In this document: positions 20,026 to 33,230 of the stretch, piece by piece
How positions within the stretch are numbered: position 1 is the stretch's first letter
How the letters are laid out: each line of letters starts with the position of its first letter
Source of the DNA: Xanthostigma xanthostigma
Taxonomy: Eukaryota > Arthropoda > Insecta > Raphidioptera > Raphidiidae
Direction of reading: 5' to 3'
NCBI GenBank assembly: GCA_963575645.1
Contig: OY754468.1
Location: 10,974,001 to 11,038,000 of the forward strand
Length of the DNA stretch: 64,000 bases
Position numbers and translations under genes: made by a program
Notes under the pieces: generated by a model
What the model saw: the letters and a program-made list of their open reading frames with translations, nothing else
Database searches by the model: none
What the model was told of the DNA's origin: nothing

Positions 20026-20930
20026 TTTAGGTCCATACGGCTTATACTAATTCCAAATGACACTCCGAATCAAAAAATGAGCTCAACTTTTAGTTCGGTG
20101 GTTGAAGTGTGTTTAAACACCGAAGCTACGTTCGAACGTCTCTATCTCCGAAACGGTATTAGATACAGATCTGCGGTTGCGCTCATTGAATTTGAAATGG
20201 CGTTTTCTATCAGTACACCGAATTTTAAATGTATCTGATACGTATTCCAGACTTTCCAGAAAACCACTTCGAACGTGTCTATCTTCGAAACGGTAAGTGA
20301 TACGAAGCAACAGAGGGGCTCGGTGACTTCAGCGTGTCATTTTACATACGCCTACCGAATTTGAATCGGATCAGAGACATTGTCCAAAATTGTCTTAAAA
20401 AAATCACAAAAAAACTAAGGCATAACTATGGGAAAAATCGCGTTTTTAGTCGATTTTCGTCATTTTCCAATAACTCGTTTTTCTGGTCCAGACGACTCAT
20501 ACTAACACGAAATGACACTCCGAATCAAAAAATAAGCTCAACTTTTAGTTCGGTGGGCCTTTGAAGTGTGTTTAAACACCGAAGCTACGTTCGAACGTCT
20601 CTATCTCCGAAACAGTATTAGATACAGACCTGCGGTTGCGCTCATTCAATTTAGAATGGCGTTTTCTATCAATATGCCGAATTTTAAATGTATCCGATAC
20701 GTATTCCAGACTTTCCAGAAATTCACTTCAAACGGGTCTATCTTCAAAACGGTAAGTGATACGAAGCAACCGATGGGCTCGGTGACTTCGGCGAGTCATT
20801 TTTCAAAGCCTACCGAATTTGAATCGGATCCGAGATTGTCTAAAATTGTCAAAAAAAATCACAAAATAATTAAACTAACGAAATTTTCCAATAACTCGCT
20901 TTTTAGGTTTACACGGCTTATACTTTCAGA
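20026..20930. repeat. Direct tandem duplication, 459-bp period
   Basis: GTTTAAACACCGAAGCTACG occurs at 20111 and 20570. The following blocks (TCTATCTCCGAAAC, CTGCGGTTGCGCTCATT, ATGGCGTTTTCTATCA, GATACGAAGCAAC) repeat in order. Short open frames here are by-products of the repeat. Confidence 0.8.
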
Positions 20931-21400
20931 TTTCAAAAAGGCCAAAGTGGATTAGTCCGGCCCTGACTGTGGAAGGGGTTAAAATTTTAAAAATATAATA
21001 CATTAGATAACAGTCTGACCTCTAAAGTCGGCAATATTTGGTGTGAGTATAAAAACTATTATGCAACTATGTTTTGTCTTGTTTTATTCGATATAAATAC
21101 CTCTAACTGTTTCTGGGAGCTGGATAGCATTTTTCTGATATTTACATTTTTGACGAAATCTGTTACTTTCTTAATAAAAAACTACAGGCGAACAACGCAC
21201 AGCCTAAGCCGGTGGATCTGAATGCATGAAATTTTGCATAGGGGTTCCTTACATAACGTAGGTTAGCACCAAGAAAAGATTTTTGAAAATTCATCCCCTA
21301 GGGGGTTAATCTACTTAGTTAAAACTTAACACAGGACTGACGTACAACGCACAGCCTAAACCGGTGGGTCTAGAAGCACAGAAGTCCAATAGCCGCGTAC
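20930..21400. repeat. Segmental duplication, partial copy 3
   Basis: It joins the right end of a CAGGGCCGG hAT element (to 20965) with ACTGTGGAAGGGGTTAAAAT flanking sequence and GACGTACAACGCACAGCC modules, as in copies 1 and 2. The left part of the hAT element is missing. Confidence 0.7.
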
Positions 21401-21945
21401 GACATACCCTGGCGGATTTATGCGATCCCAATATATTTTTTTCTTGACGATTTTTATAAAGATAACAATAATTTGAAAATATACTTTACCGTGTAAATCA
21501 ATCATATGTAGAATGTCTGGAACTATAAATTATTGTTCCTGTAATTTGATAAGAATGGGTAAAAGAAAATAATAAATTTTCACATAATGGTTTATTAACT
21601 ATATTTCAGAAATTGAGAGGTTACAAACCCCCTGTCAGTTTGATCGCTATGATCATCATCACATCATTAGTTTATTCTTATTATTTAATTAATCATTATA
21701 ATCAATATAATTTAATCATTGAATTTCCACCGTGGGCTACAACATATTGTAGAGTAAGAAGCCATGTGCAATTTATTAGAATACAATAATTAAAGTAACA
21801 AATTAAGTACTTATTTACAACTTTCCTTAAATTGTCAGTAACGCATCATTCGAAATACAACAACTTTACCCAATTGTCTTTTTATTCAATATAATTTACC
21901 TTTCATGGCTATTGAAATGATTATTCAACACACAGTTTCAGGTTA
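21401..21945. other. Intergenic, nothing recognised
   Basis: AT-rich with no coding or repeat signature seen. Confidence 0.35.
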
Positions 21946-21953
21946 CTCTAAAC

Positions 21954-22203
21954 CAGGGGTGGGCAAATCTTTTGATCGTCGGGCCACATTGCGGATGAAA
22001 ATTTGACCGTGGGTCAAACAATTTCTCATTTTAATTTTAAGTAAGTATAGTCTTTTTGAAACAACACATTCGAGTTTTTAAACACTATTTAGAATTTTTC
22101 ATAAATTCTTTTTATGCGCCAATTTATATTGGCAAACAGTAATATTTTTGCTTTTAATAATCATTTATAAAATGCTTCGCGGGCCGCCATTTGCCCAGGC
22201 CTG
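21954..22203. mobile_element. hAT-type MITE (CAGGGGTGGGCAAA)
   Basis: Ends CAGGGGTGGGCAAA and TTTGCCCAGGCCTG are flanked by a perfect 8-bp duplication CTCTAAAC (21946-21953 and 22204-22211). The interior has GCGGGCCGCC near the right end, common in this hAT group. 250 bp, non-coding. Confidence 0.9.
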
Positions 22204-22211
22204 CTCTAAAC

Positions 22212-25200
22212 GAAGATGCATTAAAATTGAGATTTAGACATGGTCTTTTTATGAGTGATTATTCAACGATAAAAGTTTTTAGCATCGTTTCCGGAAATTT
22301 TTAAAAGTAATTTATAAATAAAACTGTGATATATATTTTTTTAAAAGGCAAGACATGTCGACAATAATTAATCACACATAGCAACCTTTGGCCCAGGTGG
22401 TTTTCAAGTTCAGTAGTCAAGAATAAGGAGAAAACTCAATTCATTAAAAAATCAAGAAAATACTTCTTTTTTTGTATATATGAAATACAAAACAATAAGA
22501 AATCAAAAATATATTTTTAAGAGAAGCTTTTTTTCAATTTTTTTGACCGGAGTCCAGCATTGCTGATGATTAAGACATCCTCTTCGTGCGTTTGACAAAG
22601 AATCTTGCGTGGTGTTTTATAAGGTTATGCCCCCTGGATAATAAATTTTCGATTTTTTGGTCAAATCAAAACACAAATTTTAAGTTTACAGAATAGTAAA
22701 ACGCACGTATGATATGAGCAGATACACCATTTTGTCAGCAGGGCTTGGCTCTGCGACTGGAGTTCTTTTTAACTTGCACAGATTTTTAAAATTTAGTCAA
22801 AAAATATTAACGATTGAGCTTTTTCTCCTTGTTCATGAAGATTCACAGCTGTCACAAGATTACTGTAAAAATTAACTTCTAACAGTTCAGTTGGTAAGCT
22901 ACACGGCCATTTTATATTTTAACAATAAAATGCCTTGCAAACTTCCAGCACGACTGAATGTCAAATAGCCAGAATGCTGTTTATTCAGCAAATGACCTAA
23001 ATAACAATCATTACTAAAATATCACAAAATTGTTGTTGATAAATGAAAAAATAATGAGCCACTTTATTATATATCATTTATACTGTTTTACATTATTAAA
23101 AATAAAAAAAAAGAGTGGCTCACCGTTGTTCACTCTGTTTTAATATCAGGTAATTTATTTTTGATGTTAAAAAATATAGTCAATAGCAACAACTAGAACC
23201 TCGCCCCATTGCGACAGTCAGCTTAGATGGACCAATTTTGGCTGTATACTGTCGTTTGGGCGACATCGTCACAATTAAGGTATACTATATTTTACCTACG
23301 CGTTTTTCAGATAGACAAAATGGCCAATTCGATCTCAGAAATTTAAATCGAAATGCTTAAATAGTTTATTAAGAGTGGGCAGTTTTTACTTTGAAACCGC
23401 TTTAAAACTAAAACTGAACACGACCAAATAGTCGTAATTTAATAAATTTATTCGTTCACCGCCATCTTGATTACAACATGGCGTAACACATAACCTAAAA
23501 AATAGTATGCCTTAATCATAATACAAAAATAACAAAGAAACAAAACGATTCACGTTCAGAGTGATATTTACATGACCCCCATTGTATTATGGGAATTATG
23601 TTTTAGGCATACGGGTCGCTAGGTATGGATTTCAGGCCTATACAAGCGTTGCGGGGTGCAATGAAAGCCGGACCATTAAGCAAAACCTAAAGAAACAATC
23701 GTTGATTATTTACCAATGCGTAACTAGATATTTTTTATTCTTTCTTATAAGTTTGGGTTATCTGATTAGGGCTAAGTAAGTTAGTACATTATTGTTTTGC
23801 TATAATATTATAGGACTTTGTTCTAATAACTAAACTTAACTATTTTTTTAAGTGCAGTAGTAACTTATTTCAAATTTGTCAGTGTTTGCGGTTACAATTA
23901 TATCAAAACTTAATTATTTAACAATGTAAAATAATATATTCTATACAGAAAAAAAAATCATTAGTAACAGCAAAACTTTCATCACTTGGCTCCTATGGTT
24001 CAATTGAATTTTGACCGACCTACACAGGTGGCCCACTTTCAAAGATCATAGACTTTTGGTGGTTTCAACAGCCAAGCTGATAGGTTTTACTGTCTGTTTT
24101 TTTTAGGCCTGCATAAATTCATCTACTTTAAATATTGAATACAATTATCGAAATGCACACATGGGTTGACAGCAAATCAATCAAAATAAAAATTATTGAA
24201 TTTGAAATAGGCACTATTTTATAGTACGGTACATTATTTAACATAAATGCAAAAAACATATGAAAGTAACTATGGCTAACAATATTATATTATTATTAGA
24301 CAGGGTATATTATTTCAATAAAGCGGCATGCAAAACATGACAATATGTTTTGTCAATTTATTTCTATTTCTAATTATTCTAACTACAGAGGTCTCGAATT
24401 TATTTTCTGCACTGTCGATGACTATAGAAGTTAACCAAAAATAGAGCTATATATTTTGTCTTTTGCGCGACTAGCAGCCGAATCAATTAAGATGAAATGT
24501 TCGAACCATCAACTTCCACAATTTTTGCTGCGAATCAAAGTTTCTTTTCATATATGAAGTAATTGTAAAAATGTCTTTCATATACTTCTAATGATAAAAA
24601 ATGTTGGAACACTGCCAGTCGCAAATTGATGATGCAAGAATTATAAATAAATCAGTAGCAAAAGGATACAACCCAAAAACGCTGAATCGAATCAATAGAA
24701 AGATTTTTTTTAAATAAATAATGCAATTAAATGATTGTCAATGGTTTCATTTAATTGATGATCTTACGCTGTTCCTCAAACATCGTACTGGTGATCACAA
24801 AAATCAAATAAATTCGAGACCCCCGAACTAACTGGATATCGAAGACACAGAATAATATTTGAATAAGAATATGAAACTAATACGAGGCTTGGCAAAAGCA
24901 TGTGGGCGAGCGAATTGTCAGCAGGACAAGAGGAAGTTGCAATAGCTGAGCAAAGCAGCGATCCCGATAAAACTTCAACGAATTTTGGAACTCTACCCGG
25001 ACATGGTATTAAAGGGAAAGAATATCTCTTTCGTAAAATGTTATATTCTGATTATTATCATCAAAATAGCCCATTGGAATGCAAGACGCGGCAATCAATG
25101 CCATAGATTTTAATATGTCTTTCGCGCGATCTAAATTTTAAGGTAGAAGACCATCCTCAGGGAATGCCGGGACTTTTCCCGGTGGGCCGCCAGTCTTCCA

Positions 25201-26057
25201 TGGACCGGTTCAGTCCGGTCCGGATTTTTTTCTTCTTAATTACACGGTCTTGCAAAAGCTTTTGATAAGTAACTTTGTAGGTCCCAGACCGACCCTGAGA
25301 CCATCCATATATATTTTTTGAGCCCAAGAGGCTGCAGTACTCGAGAGGACGGCTTCCAAACCAAAAGAGGTCATCAACAGCTAGGGATATTTTTAATTTG
25401 CGATTTTCAAAATAATTTTCGAACCGAATAGAAAAGAGTCAGCTGTCAATTTTTTTCGAGTTCTTACACTAAAAAAAACGGTACGGTCATTAAAAATTCG
25501 AAGTAACAAAGTGAAATTGTGAATTTAAACTTTTATCAACATTCCAATGGGATATTCTTGTTGTAAAACCGGTATATTTTGTATAGTAGAGCATCATTTT
25601 TTCGAACCGTAAATTTGACTAAATGAATAACTATTTACTACGTTCAGTATCAAAGGCTGAATGGCGATTATAGCAAATTGTTACAAAAAACAAAAAAAAG
25701 AAAAACAAAAGCATCTCGTACGTTTCAAAGCTCTAAAAGACACTAAATAGCTTTTAGGGATTGCAAAGCAGAGTAAAGCTTTTTTCGGCTAGCTGATGTC
25801 CAGTTTACTGATGCTCTACCATAAAAACAAAACTTAAATAATAGTGCTCGAGCAGGTGACGTCACTTCTTTCTATTTCTTATTGATAATGATTGTTACGA
25901 TTGTTACACTTATAGATCTCAGTCGTTTGTCAGATGTTTTCAGTAACTAGAACTGTCCGATGACGCTATTGCAGGAGCCTTATTTTTGTGACTATAAATT
26001 ACTTAATTGAAAACGTGCGTTTCAAACAGCCGCGAATTTTTAGCCCGTGTAAATTTA
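22212..26057. other. Intergenic or intronic, nothing convincing
   Basis: No conserved coding sequence. CAGCAGGGCTTGGCTCTGCG near 22735 resembles CGGCAGGGTTTGGCACTGCG near 47102, a shared short repeat. A 68-codon frame at 24900-25106 has no recognisable family. A GC-rich patch at 25150-25230 (CCGGGACTTTTCCCGG, ACCGGTTCAGTCCGGTCCGG) contains small palindromes. Confidence 0.35.
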
Positions 26058-26714
26058 GTTCGGTCAAAATAGACAAAAAAATAATAGGTTTACAATAATT
26101 CGCATAGAGCATAGAAAATTGGTACTGGTCTTAGGTACACTATTACAAATGAAATATCAAGTCCCCGACGAACTGCTAAAAAAATTATTCAAGGTCGAAG
26201 GTAAAAAGTATCGGTTTTTTGCATTTTTCTCGTAAACGGTAAATGTTATCTAAAAATAGGTCAAACAAAAGTTGTAGATCATGCAATTGTCTACAAGAAT
26301 TGTTCTTATACTTTTTTCCCTACGAATCACCATTCTTTTGAAATGGTGATTTCATACATAGAAAATACTAGTATGCATATTAATATTTAACGCTATTTTT
26401 GATAAATACGTTCAGTAGACATTTTGGTCCCATATCTCAGGAATAGTGATTCGTAGAAAAAAAATATAAGAACAGTTTTTATAGATAATTGCATGATATA
26501 CAACGTTTGTCTGACCTATTTTTAGATAACATTTACTGTTTACGAGAAAAGTGAAAAAACCGATACTTTTGATCTTTGACCGTGAATAAATTTTGAAGCA
26601 GATGGGGTGGGGACTTTTGATATTTTATTTGTAATAGTGTACTTAAGAACTGTGCCAATTTTCAGCTCTATGCGAATTATAGTAAATTGAAATGTTTATT
26701 TTGACTGAACTTAT
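26058..26714. mobile_element. Fold-back element, TTTTGAC/ATTCGCATAGAGC family, copy 1
   Basis: Inverted arms of about 220-300 bp run inward from AGTTCGGTCAAAATAGAC through TTCGCATAGAGC, GTAAACGGTAAATGTTATCT and CATGCAATTGTCTA to a core with two inverted GAATCACCATTCTTTTG-like motifs. A second copy is at 51350-51935. No open frame survives. Confidence 0.8.
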
Positions 26715-27515
26715 TGTCGATGTATTTGAGTTATTATTTCCGCGCTGTGAATATTTGCACGCCTGTATTGTTAGAACTTTTAAGTTAAAAAATATAATAC
26801 AGTATCTATGTACAAATAGATCAACAAACACAACGCTGTTTCGACATTTTTAAGTTTAAACAAAAAAGTGTCGATCGCTTTTTTAAACCCTTTCTCACAT
26901 AATATAAAAACATTTATTCTTGCATTCAATTGTTATCACATGTAGGTCTTACATACATTTTATATAATATGATATATATATTTCTGTAAGCATTCGTTAT
27001 GTATACACAGTACACACTGTATAATATTATCTTTGCCCTTTAATACCAGACAGATAGTAGATTACAAACATTAAAAAAAAAATATTTTTTTTCAATTAAA
27101 CGTCTAACTGTGCAATGCTGTCATTTTAAAAAAGACTGAATTTTTAATTCTGTTCAGGAACATTTTCTTTATTAAATTTTTAATTTGTTATACTATTTGT
27201 GGCACTTTATTTGGGAGATATCATGGTTCATAATAATATAGTTTCTACTTAAAAAAATATTACATGGTTATAATATTATAAGGTAGAATATTCTACGAAC
27301 ATTTTAGTACTTATTTTTGAGGTTATTTTTAATTAATAAAAATTGTTTAAACGTTTATAACTAATTTACAAACTAGGATCATTTCAACACATTTTCATAG
27401 CTGAAGAAATATTTAATATGCATAGCTTATAACAGGTCTACATTTTTCTGACTTTAAGTATACTTTTTGAAGATAATTTTATAACCCCCTTTTATATAGA
27501 CGACATTACGTTCTT
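26715..27515. other. AT-rich, nothing recognised
   Basis: No coding signal; several A/T homopolymers. Confidence 0.35.
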
Positions 27516-27518
27516 TAA

Positions 27519-27912
27519 AGGCCGCTGCACACGAGGCTGGATTTGCTAGATTTGACTACTAGTTTTCTAGCGCTGTTTTTCTTAATTGATTTTATGTGCT
27601 CGCTTCACACGAGACGTCTTTTCAAGCTTGTTTTGTGGATAGATCTGGTGCGCGCGCAGTGCCAGTTCAAAATATAAACACAGAGCACAGCGTGTCTGTT
27701 GTCTGACTCTGAGCACAACGACGCCACGTTGGTTTGTGGGCGTTTGTTCGTGTCGTCCACGTGACAAGATACTGTTTCCTGATTGGTTCTTGCTCCGAGC
27801 AAGCAGAGGACCTAGCAAGAAAGATAACCCCAGTTGTGATTTTAAAATCTATCTTGTGAGCTAGCAGGCGAGCCCGCAGTTACGTCATTTCCAGTCTCGT
27901 GTGCAGCGGCCT
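27519..27912. mobile_element. PIF/Harbinger-type MITE (AGGCCGCTGCACACGAG)
   Basis: The left end AGGCCGCTGCACACGAGGCT and right end AGTCTCGTGTGCAGCGGCCT are inverses, with TAA on both flanks (27516-27518 and 27913-27915). A truncated relative in opposite orientation sits in NFS1 intron 5. The two minus-strand open frames inside are not supported as genes. Confidence 0.85.
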
Positions 27913-27915
27913 TAA

Positions 27916-30900
27916 GTCTATCTACCATTAATAACTGATCAACAAGCCACTAATGTCTTGGTTTCTTTTTGAGATCTTAGACGTAACAGTATCTACATGG
28001 ATCTAACTCATCCGTTAGAATAATTATTCTTTAACAAATTAGAATTTTATCCATTTGATATTCTATTTTTAACTCAACCTCACGAATAAGACCCCAAAAT
28101 TATGATAAATACATGGGACAGTTTATATATAAAAAGACACCAAAGACAAATATTTTTTTTTCTTCAAGTTTTTAAAATAAGCAAACATCTTAATATACTT
28201 CTTCTCTATGAAAACTCGAACAATAAAAATAATTATAATTATCCATTATTTCTCCCATTTTAAATTTTTGTAAGTAAAAAACAAACTTTCTATTATCACG
28301 TGTATATATCACCCAGCCCGTTTAGACCCAAAATGGTCTCCTAAGCATCCGATGGTCATATTGACCAGTTCATTCGTGACGCGCTACTAAACAAATGACA
28401 AACAATTTAATTTTAATTTGAATGTAACTAAAACGTTATCAAATAACAATAATAATTGTCGATAGTATTAAATACAAATAAATCCCACGAATTACGAAAA
28501 AAATCAAAAAGACTGTTGAAAATACAAAGATAACATTAAAGAGAGTAAAATTTTTGACTAGAACAAATAATAAAGCTTAAAATTCAAAAATTGCAAGAGT
28601 GGGCACAAAATTTCAAAAATATTTTTTATGGCAGTGACAGCACTTTTTCTTTTTTTAAAAGTCTTTACTTTTCACTTTTCCATACAATTAAGTATATAAA
28701 AACATTTATAACTAAAAAAAAAATACTATATATAAATAATTTTGTAATAATCAAAAAATATTGCTAAAACATAACAAAATCACAGTAAATTATCGCACAG
28801 TAGACATATAAACTTAACAATAAAAAAACGACCATCATTTTCATCTAAAACAATTGACCACAACAGTTGAATGTCTAGCCGCAAAAAAAAAAAACTAATC
28901 GATCCATTGGGATCTTTGAGACCCAATATGACTTTGGAAGGTCAATAATATCCAGTAAAATTATCATCAATAATTGTTACTTATTGTCAATTTAATCAAT
29001 TTCATTTCTCAATTGTTCAGGTAACTTTTTTCTGTCTGGATAGTAGAAAACAAATTTATAAACAATGTATACCTATTTGAGTGGTTATCGTTTATCAAAA
29101 TTTAAACCCACGCATAAAATTTTTACCAAAATCTGACCTAAACATTCAGCTGAATGTGGTCAACTATTAAAATCTGAACTTATAAAAAACTCAATAAATA
29201 TAAAATATCTTACACGTTTACCATATTTAATAATTGAAATTTTCTACCTGATTAAGTTTAAAAGAAATATTACTCAAAATTGAAAAAAAAAATTAACAAT
29301 ATAATATGTATTTGCAAATTTTTGTTAAATAATAGTTGCACAAAGTATAAAGAAATCACCAAGAGACTAAATAATTAAAAATAACTTGACATAGACTCAC
29401 AGACAGAGCGGGATCTGATTTCGAAAAAAATAATGTAACTACTGTCATTATATAAAAACAGTTCAATTTGGAAGACCATTTTTTTCAGTTGTGGCAGGAC
29501 GAAAAATATTTCGTTAATGAACAAAATGTTTGGCTGAAAAAGTTAAGAAGTTACAATCGTTTAGAAAAACATTCAACGAGTTTAAAGATTGTCCAAGTTT
29601 CAGTTTTTGAAAATTTCAATTAGGAAATAAATGTTTTCTCTTCTTTTGTCAAAAATAGATAAATTTTAAGAAACATGACACTCATTCATTCTGAAAAAAT
29701 ACATACTACGTACGTACAGTATGTTCATCTTGGATGAGAAAAAACCGAAGTTTGCAGGGTAAAACTACTTCAAAACTATTAATTCACTTATATTACGTTT
29801 AGTTTTCAAGTTTATTGAAAAACAAAACACTAATCATTCATATCGTTACGTCATTGACTGAATCAAAGTGTCAATATTAATTTTTTGATGTGCGTTAGTC
29901 AATGAAATTTATCAAGCAAAACTCTGTATTAATGAATAAAATAGTTCTAAGACTCCCCACTAGATGAACACAGCGTACGAATCGTTACACAAAACACTCT
30001 TCATTCTTATTAATTTATAAATAAATTTTGGCAAACACTTCATAACAATAATAATATTAGATTAAATACCATGTATACAGTTACAGAATACGTACGTTCA
30101 ATTACTTTCTGAATGGCGACTTCATCATTTGATCATCAGGATTGGGTCTAATTACTCCATGGAGTAGGAGTGGCAGGCTTCGAGCGGGCGCGTCCAAATA
30201 TATTAAATAACCCAAGCTATATGCAATTTTTTTTGAGAAATAAATTTTTGCTGAGCATTTAAGGAGTAGTACATTGCAAAGAGTCAAATTCTTCTCTGGT
30301 CGTCTCAGTGATGATAATCAAATTCAAAACCACGATTAACATCCTTGCCACATGTTATTCAAAATGAAATCCGCAATATGTGTCCAGGACCTATACATCT
30401 GGAAGATTTGAAAATGGGTTCTGTTTAATAAATAAAATCAAACCAGACGATTCAAAAGGAATGTCTTAGAATGAACTTGATGTTTCAATTATCTGACGTT
30501 CGTGGATGAAGTCAATCCAGAAATGTCGTCGAACTTTACGAATGGTGTAATCGGTACATGATATATGAACTATCAATCAATCTCATGGATAATTTGACAA
30601 TACATAATTAATAATTATGTATTAATTTATAATAATTTATTTTTATTTATTGTAGAGTTTAATGGCTAATATTTAATAATAATTAATTGATTCTGATGTA
30701 TGTACGTGATGTAAATTACATTACTATATAATTAAATATATTGTGGAGCCTGATATCTCCCTATGACAGTGGCCCACTACTAGTCGCCTTTGCCTGATTC
30801 TATTAACATACAAACTCTGAGGACGTCTGTCTCTGTTTTCGTTATTGGTTAACCTACTATACTTACATGTATAATAATTATATCTATAATTTTATTTTCA

Positions 30901-30970
30901 GATATAAAATACCATATCTGATATACTCTATATAATTAATAATATATAATAATAATGATAATATATTATT
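27916..30970. other. Very AT-rich stretch, nothing recognised
   Basis: Long runs of A/T and no conserved frame. GACCCAAAATGGTCTCC near 28326 and GATCTTTGAGACCCAATATG near 28912 are loosely inverted, which may mark a degenerate element. Confidence 0.35.
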
Positions 30971-31773
30971 GTCGCAGTCGAATTGTACATTTTAGCCACT
31001 TTACAATGCGACTAGCCGTTTTGTTAAAAAAAGAAGCTAACTGACCTTGAGTCGTGTTGTCATTACATCGCGTTTAGCAATGCAGCCAAAGAAATGTTTA
31101 TATTCTTGTCCCTTCGTCACGTTTGTTACGTAGCTCTCGAGCTGTAGGGCTGTCCAGCCAGCAGCTGATCATCTTTAGGTGTTTTGTAAGCAAGTAAACC
31201 AACTTACATTTAGTCGTATTATAAAGCGACTGAAATGCCAGCCCAGCTTTTTATAATACCATGAATTACATTATATCAAAAATGACTATTTCAATCACTT
31301 CTCGCTTTTAGGCGTAATATAATTATTATTAATAATAACTAATTGATTAATCATTGGTAATTTAGGAACCTTATAACATGTGATTGTTTGCGAAATGTTA
31401 TAAAATCGAAAAAGAATAGAATAATTTAACACACTAAACGGTGCAAAATTAAATTTCAACTTATAAAAAAAAGTTGCACCGGTCGTAATGTAAATTATAG
31501 ACGCTCGACAACAGATTCGTATGGAGAACATGAAATGTCATTCAGTACAAAGCGACTAAACATTAGTTAGCATTGGTTTTTAATAAAACAACACCGTTTT
31601 ATGAAACGGCTAGCCGTTTCGTAAAACAGCTAGCTGTTTTGTAAAGCGACTATCCGTATTGTAAAACAGCTAACCGTTTTGTAAAGAGACTAGCCGTTTT
31701 GTAAAGCAACTAGCCGTATTGTAAAGCGGCTAGCCGTTTGTTTAAGTGGCTAAATTAACGATTCGGCTGCGAC
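30971..31773. mobile_element. TIR element with 20-bp subterminal repeats
   Basis: Ends GTCGCAGTCGAATTGTACAT and the inverse of ATTCGGCTGCGAC, each continuing to TTTAGCCACTT, are terminal inverted repeats of about 30 bp. The right subterminal region is a seven-unit, 20-bp repeat, and a single unit (GCGACTAGCCGTTTTGT) lies just inside the left end. No transposase was recognised; superfamily unknown. Confidence 0.75.
31597..31738. repeat. 20-bp tandem repeat, 7 units
   Basis: Units follow AAAGCGACTAGCCGTTTTGT with changes at 1-5 positions and exact 20-bp spacing. The first unit contains the palindrome AAACGGCTAGCCGTTT. There are no unique spacers, so this is not a CRISPR array. Confidence 0.9.
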
Positions 31774-32504
31774 ATAATCATTCATCATCATTCTGAAACC
31801 CCTTTAGAAGGAGCAACATTACAATAATCATATGTAAACTATAATACAAAATGAAACTGGGACAAGCGTATAAAAAATTTACTTCTTTATTTCATTGTAA
31901 CATTAGTTTTTTTATGTATATTATTTAACCCGAGCTTGTGAGCTTCACAATACATAAATTATACATCAAACTTGCTCAAACCCAGTCGTTTAAATGTAAG
32001 AAAATTATATAGTTTTTTTTTTATTTTATACAAATCAATTGAATTTCACAACTGAAAAATTGTTAATCTTATTTTGTTTGTCAGTACACTAAACCTATTA
32101 TGGTACAGTGGAAGCCCGAATAACACCCGCATATTATAAGATTTACATGTCAAAATAATACAAAAAGATCTTTGATTACGAATATATTTGATAGCTAAAT
32201 TAATATTATATTAAAAAAAACGTATCATCTCAAGGTTGACGAGAGTATTCAAATATTGATTTTAGCTGACAAAAATCCATGTTATATTAGAGGTAAATCG
32301 TATTTTAAGCGGGTTACTTATCGAGCACACTGTACATATGAACAAACACTGCTGTAATACCCATACGTTCAAATACCGTTTCGGAATAATTGACTTGCAT
32401 ACACGTAGCTCAAACACGAGATTCTCGATCGCAAGCCAACGTTTGGAAAGACTTTTTTGATCGGACGAATATTAAATAGGCATTTGATCTAAATAATATA
32501 GTCT
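31774..32504. other. AT-rich, nothing recognised
   Basis: No coding or repeat feature identified. Confidence 0.35.
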
Positions 32505-33112
32505 AAGATCCGGTATTAGAAATATGTACCCTCATCTGTTATTTGATGATGACAAAGATTATATATTTATAATATATACGTTGATAAATCGCGCATGGGT
32601 AGCTAAATCGTATACTTTTTTGGATCAACTTCCCCGATCTGTTAATCATAAAAATCGAGCCAAAGATGAGAGAATATGACACAAGGAATTGGAAAAATAC
32701 AGGTTGCCTACTTTCCTCGCAGTCCACGAACGCCACTGGAATCAGCTGAAAGTTCTGGAAGTATCGAGAAACGAGGCTAGAGAGATAAGGCAGCGCGAAC
32801 AGAGCAGACAGTGTAACAGAGTACAGCGGTAACGAGATATACCATTGATTCTACACATAAATATAGATCATTCACATAAACATACCTTGTAAATAGTTGT
32901 GTTCTGTGTAGTTTGAGTTTTTAACATTTTATTTGTGTCATATTCTCTCATCTTAGGCTCGATTTTTATGATTAACAAATCGGGGAAGTGGATCCAAAAA
33001 AGTTAACTAGGATTTATTTAAATTAACAGCATCGGTACACGATTTAGCTAATTTATAACCTTAGTCAACATCAAATAATAGATGAGGGTATGTATTTCTA
33101 ATACAGGATCTC
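32505..33112. mobile_element. Fold-back element with roughly 180-bp arms
   Basis: Outer ends GATCCGGTATTAGAAATATG and the inverse of GTATTTCTAATACAGGATC pair. Inner blocks GTACCCTCATCTGTTATTTGATG and GATGAGAGAATATGACACAA are inverted likewise. The unique core (about 32700-32930) is GC-richer and not coding. Confidence 0.8.
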
Positions 33113-33230
33113 ACACTAATAACTTATATAAAATAATAATATTGTATTATAACCAGTTATGTAAATAGGTAAATAAAGAATCGACATATTGCGGTGTATA
33201 GTAGTAGTGTGTACGGGGTTTATGTACAAA

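Noticed and set aside
24900..25106. 68-codon plus-strand frame
   Set aside because: Reads as possibly transposon-derived in another frame, but no family motif is complete enough to call.
31597..31738. CRISPR-like regularly spaced repeats
   Set aside because: Units are directly adjacent with no unique spacers, in a eukaryotic transposon.
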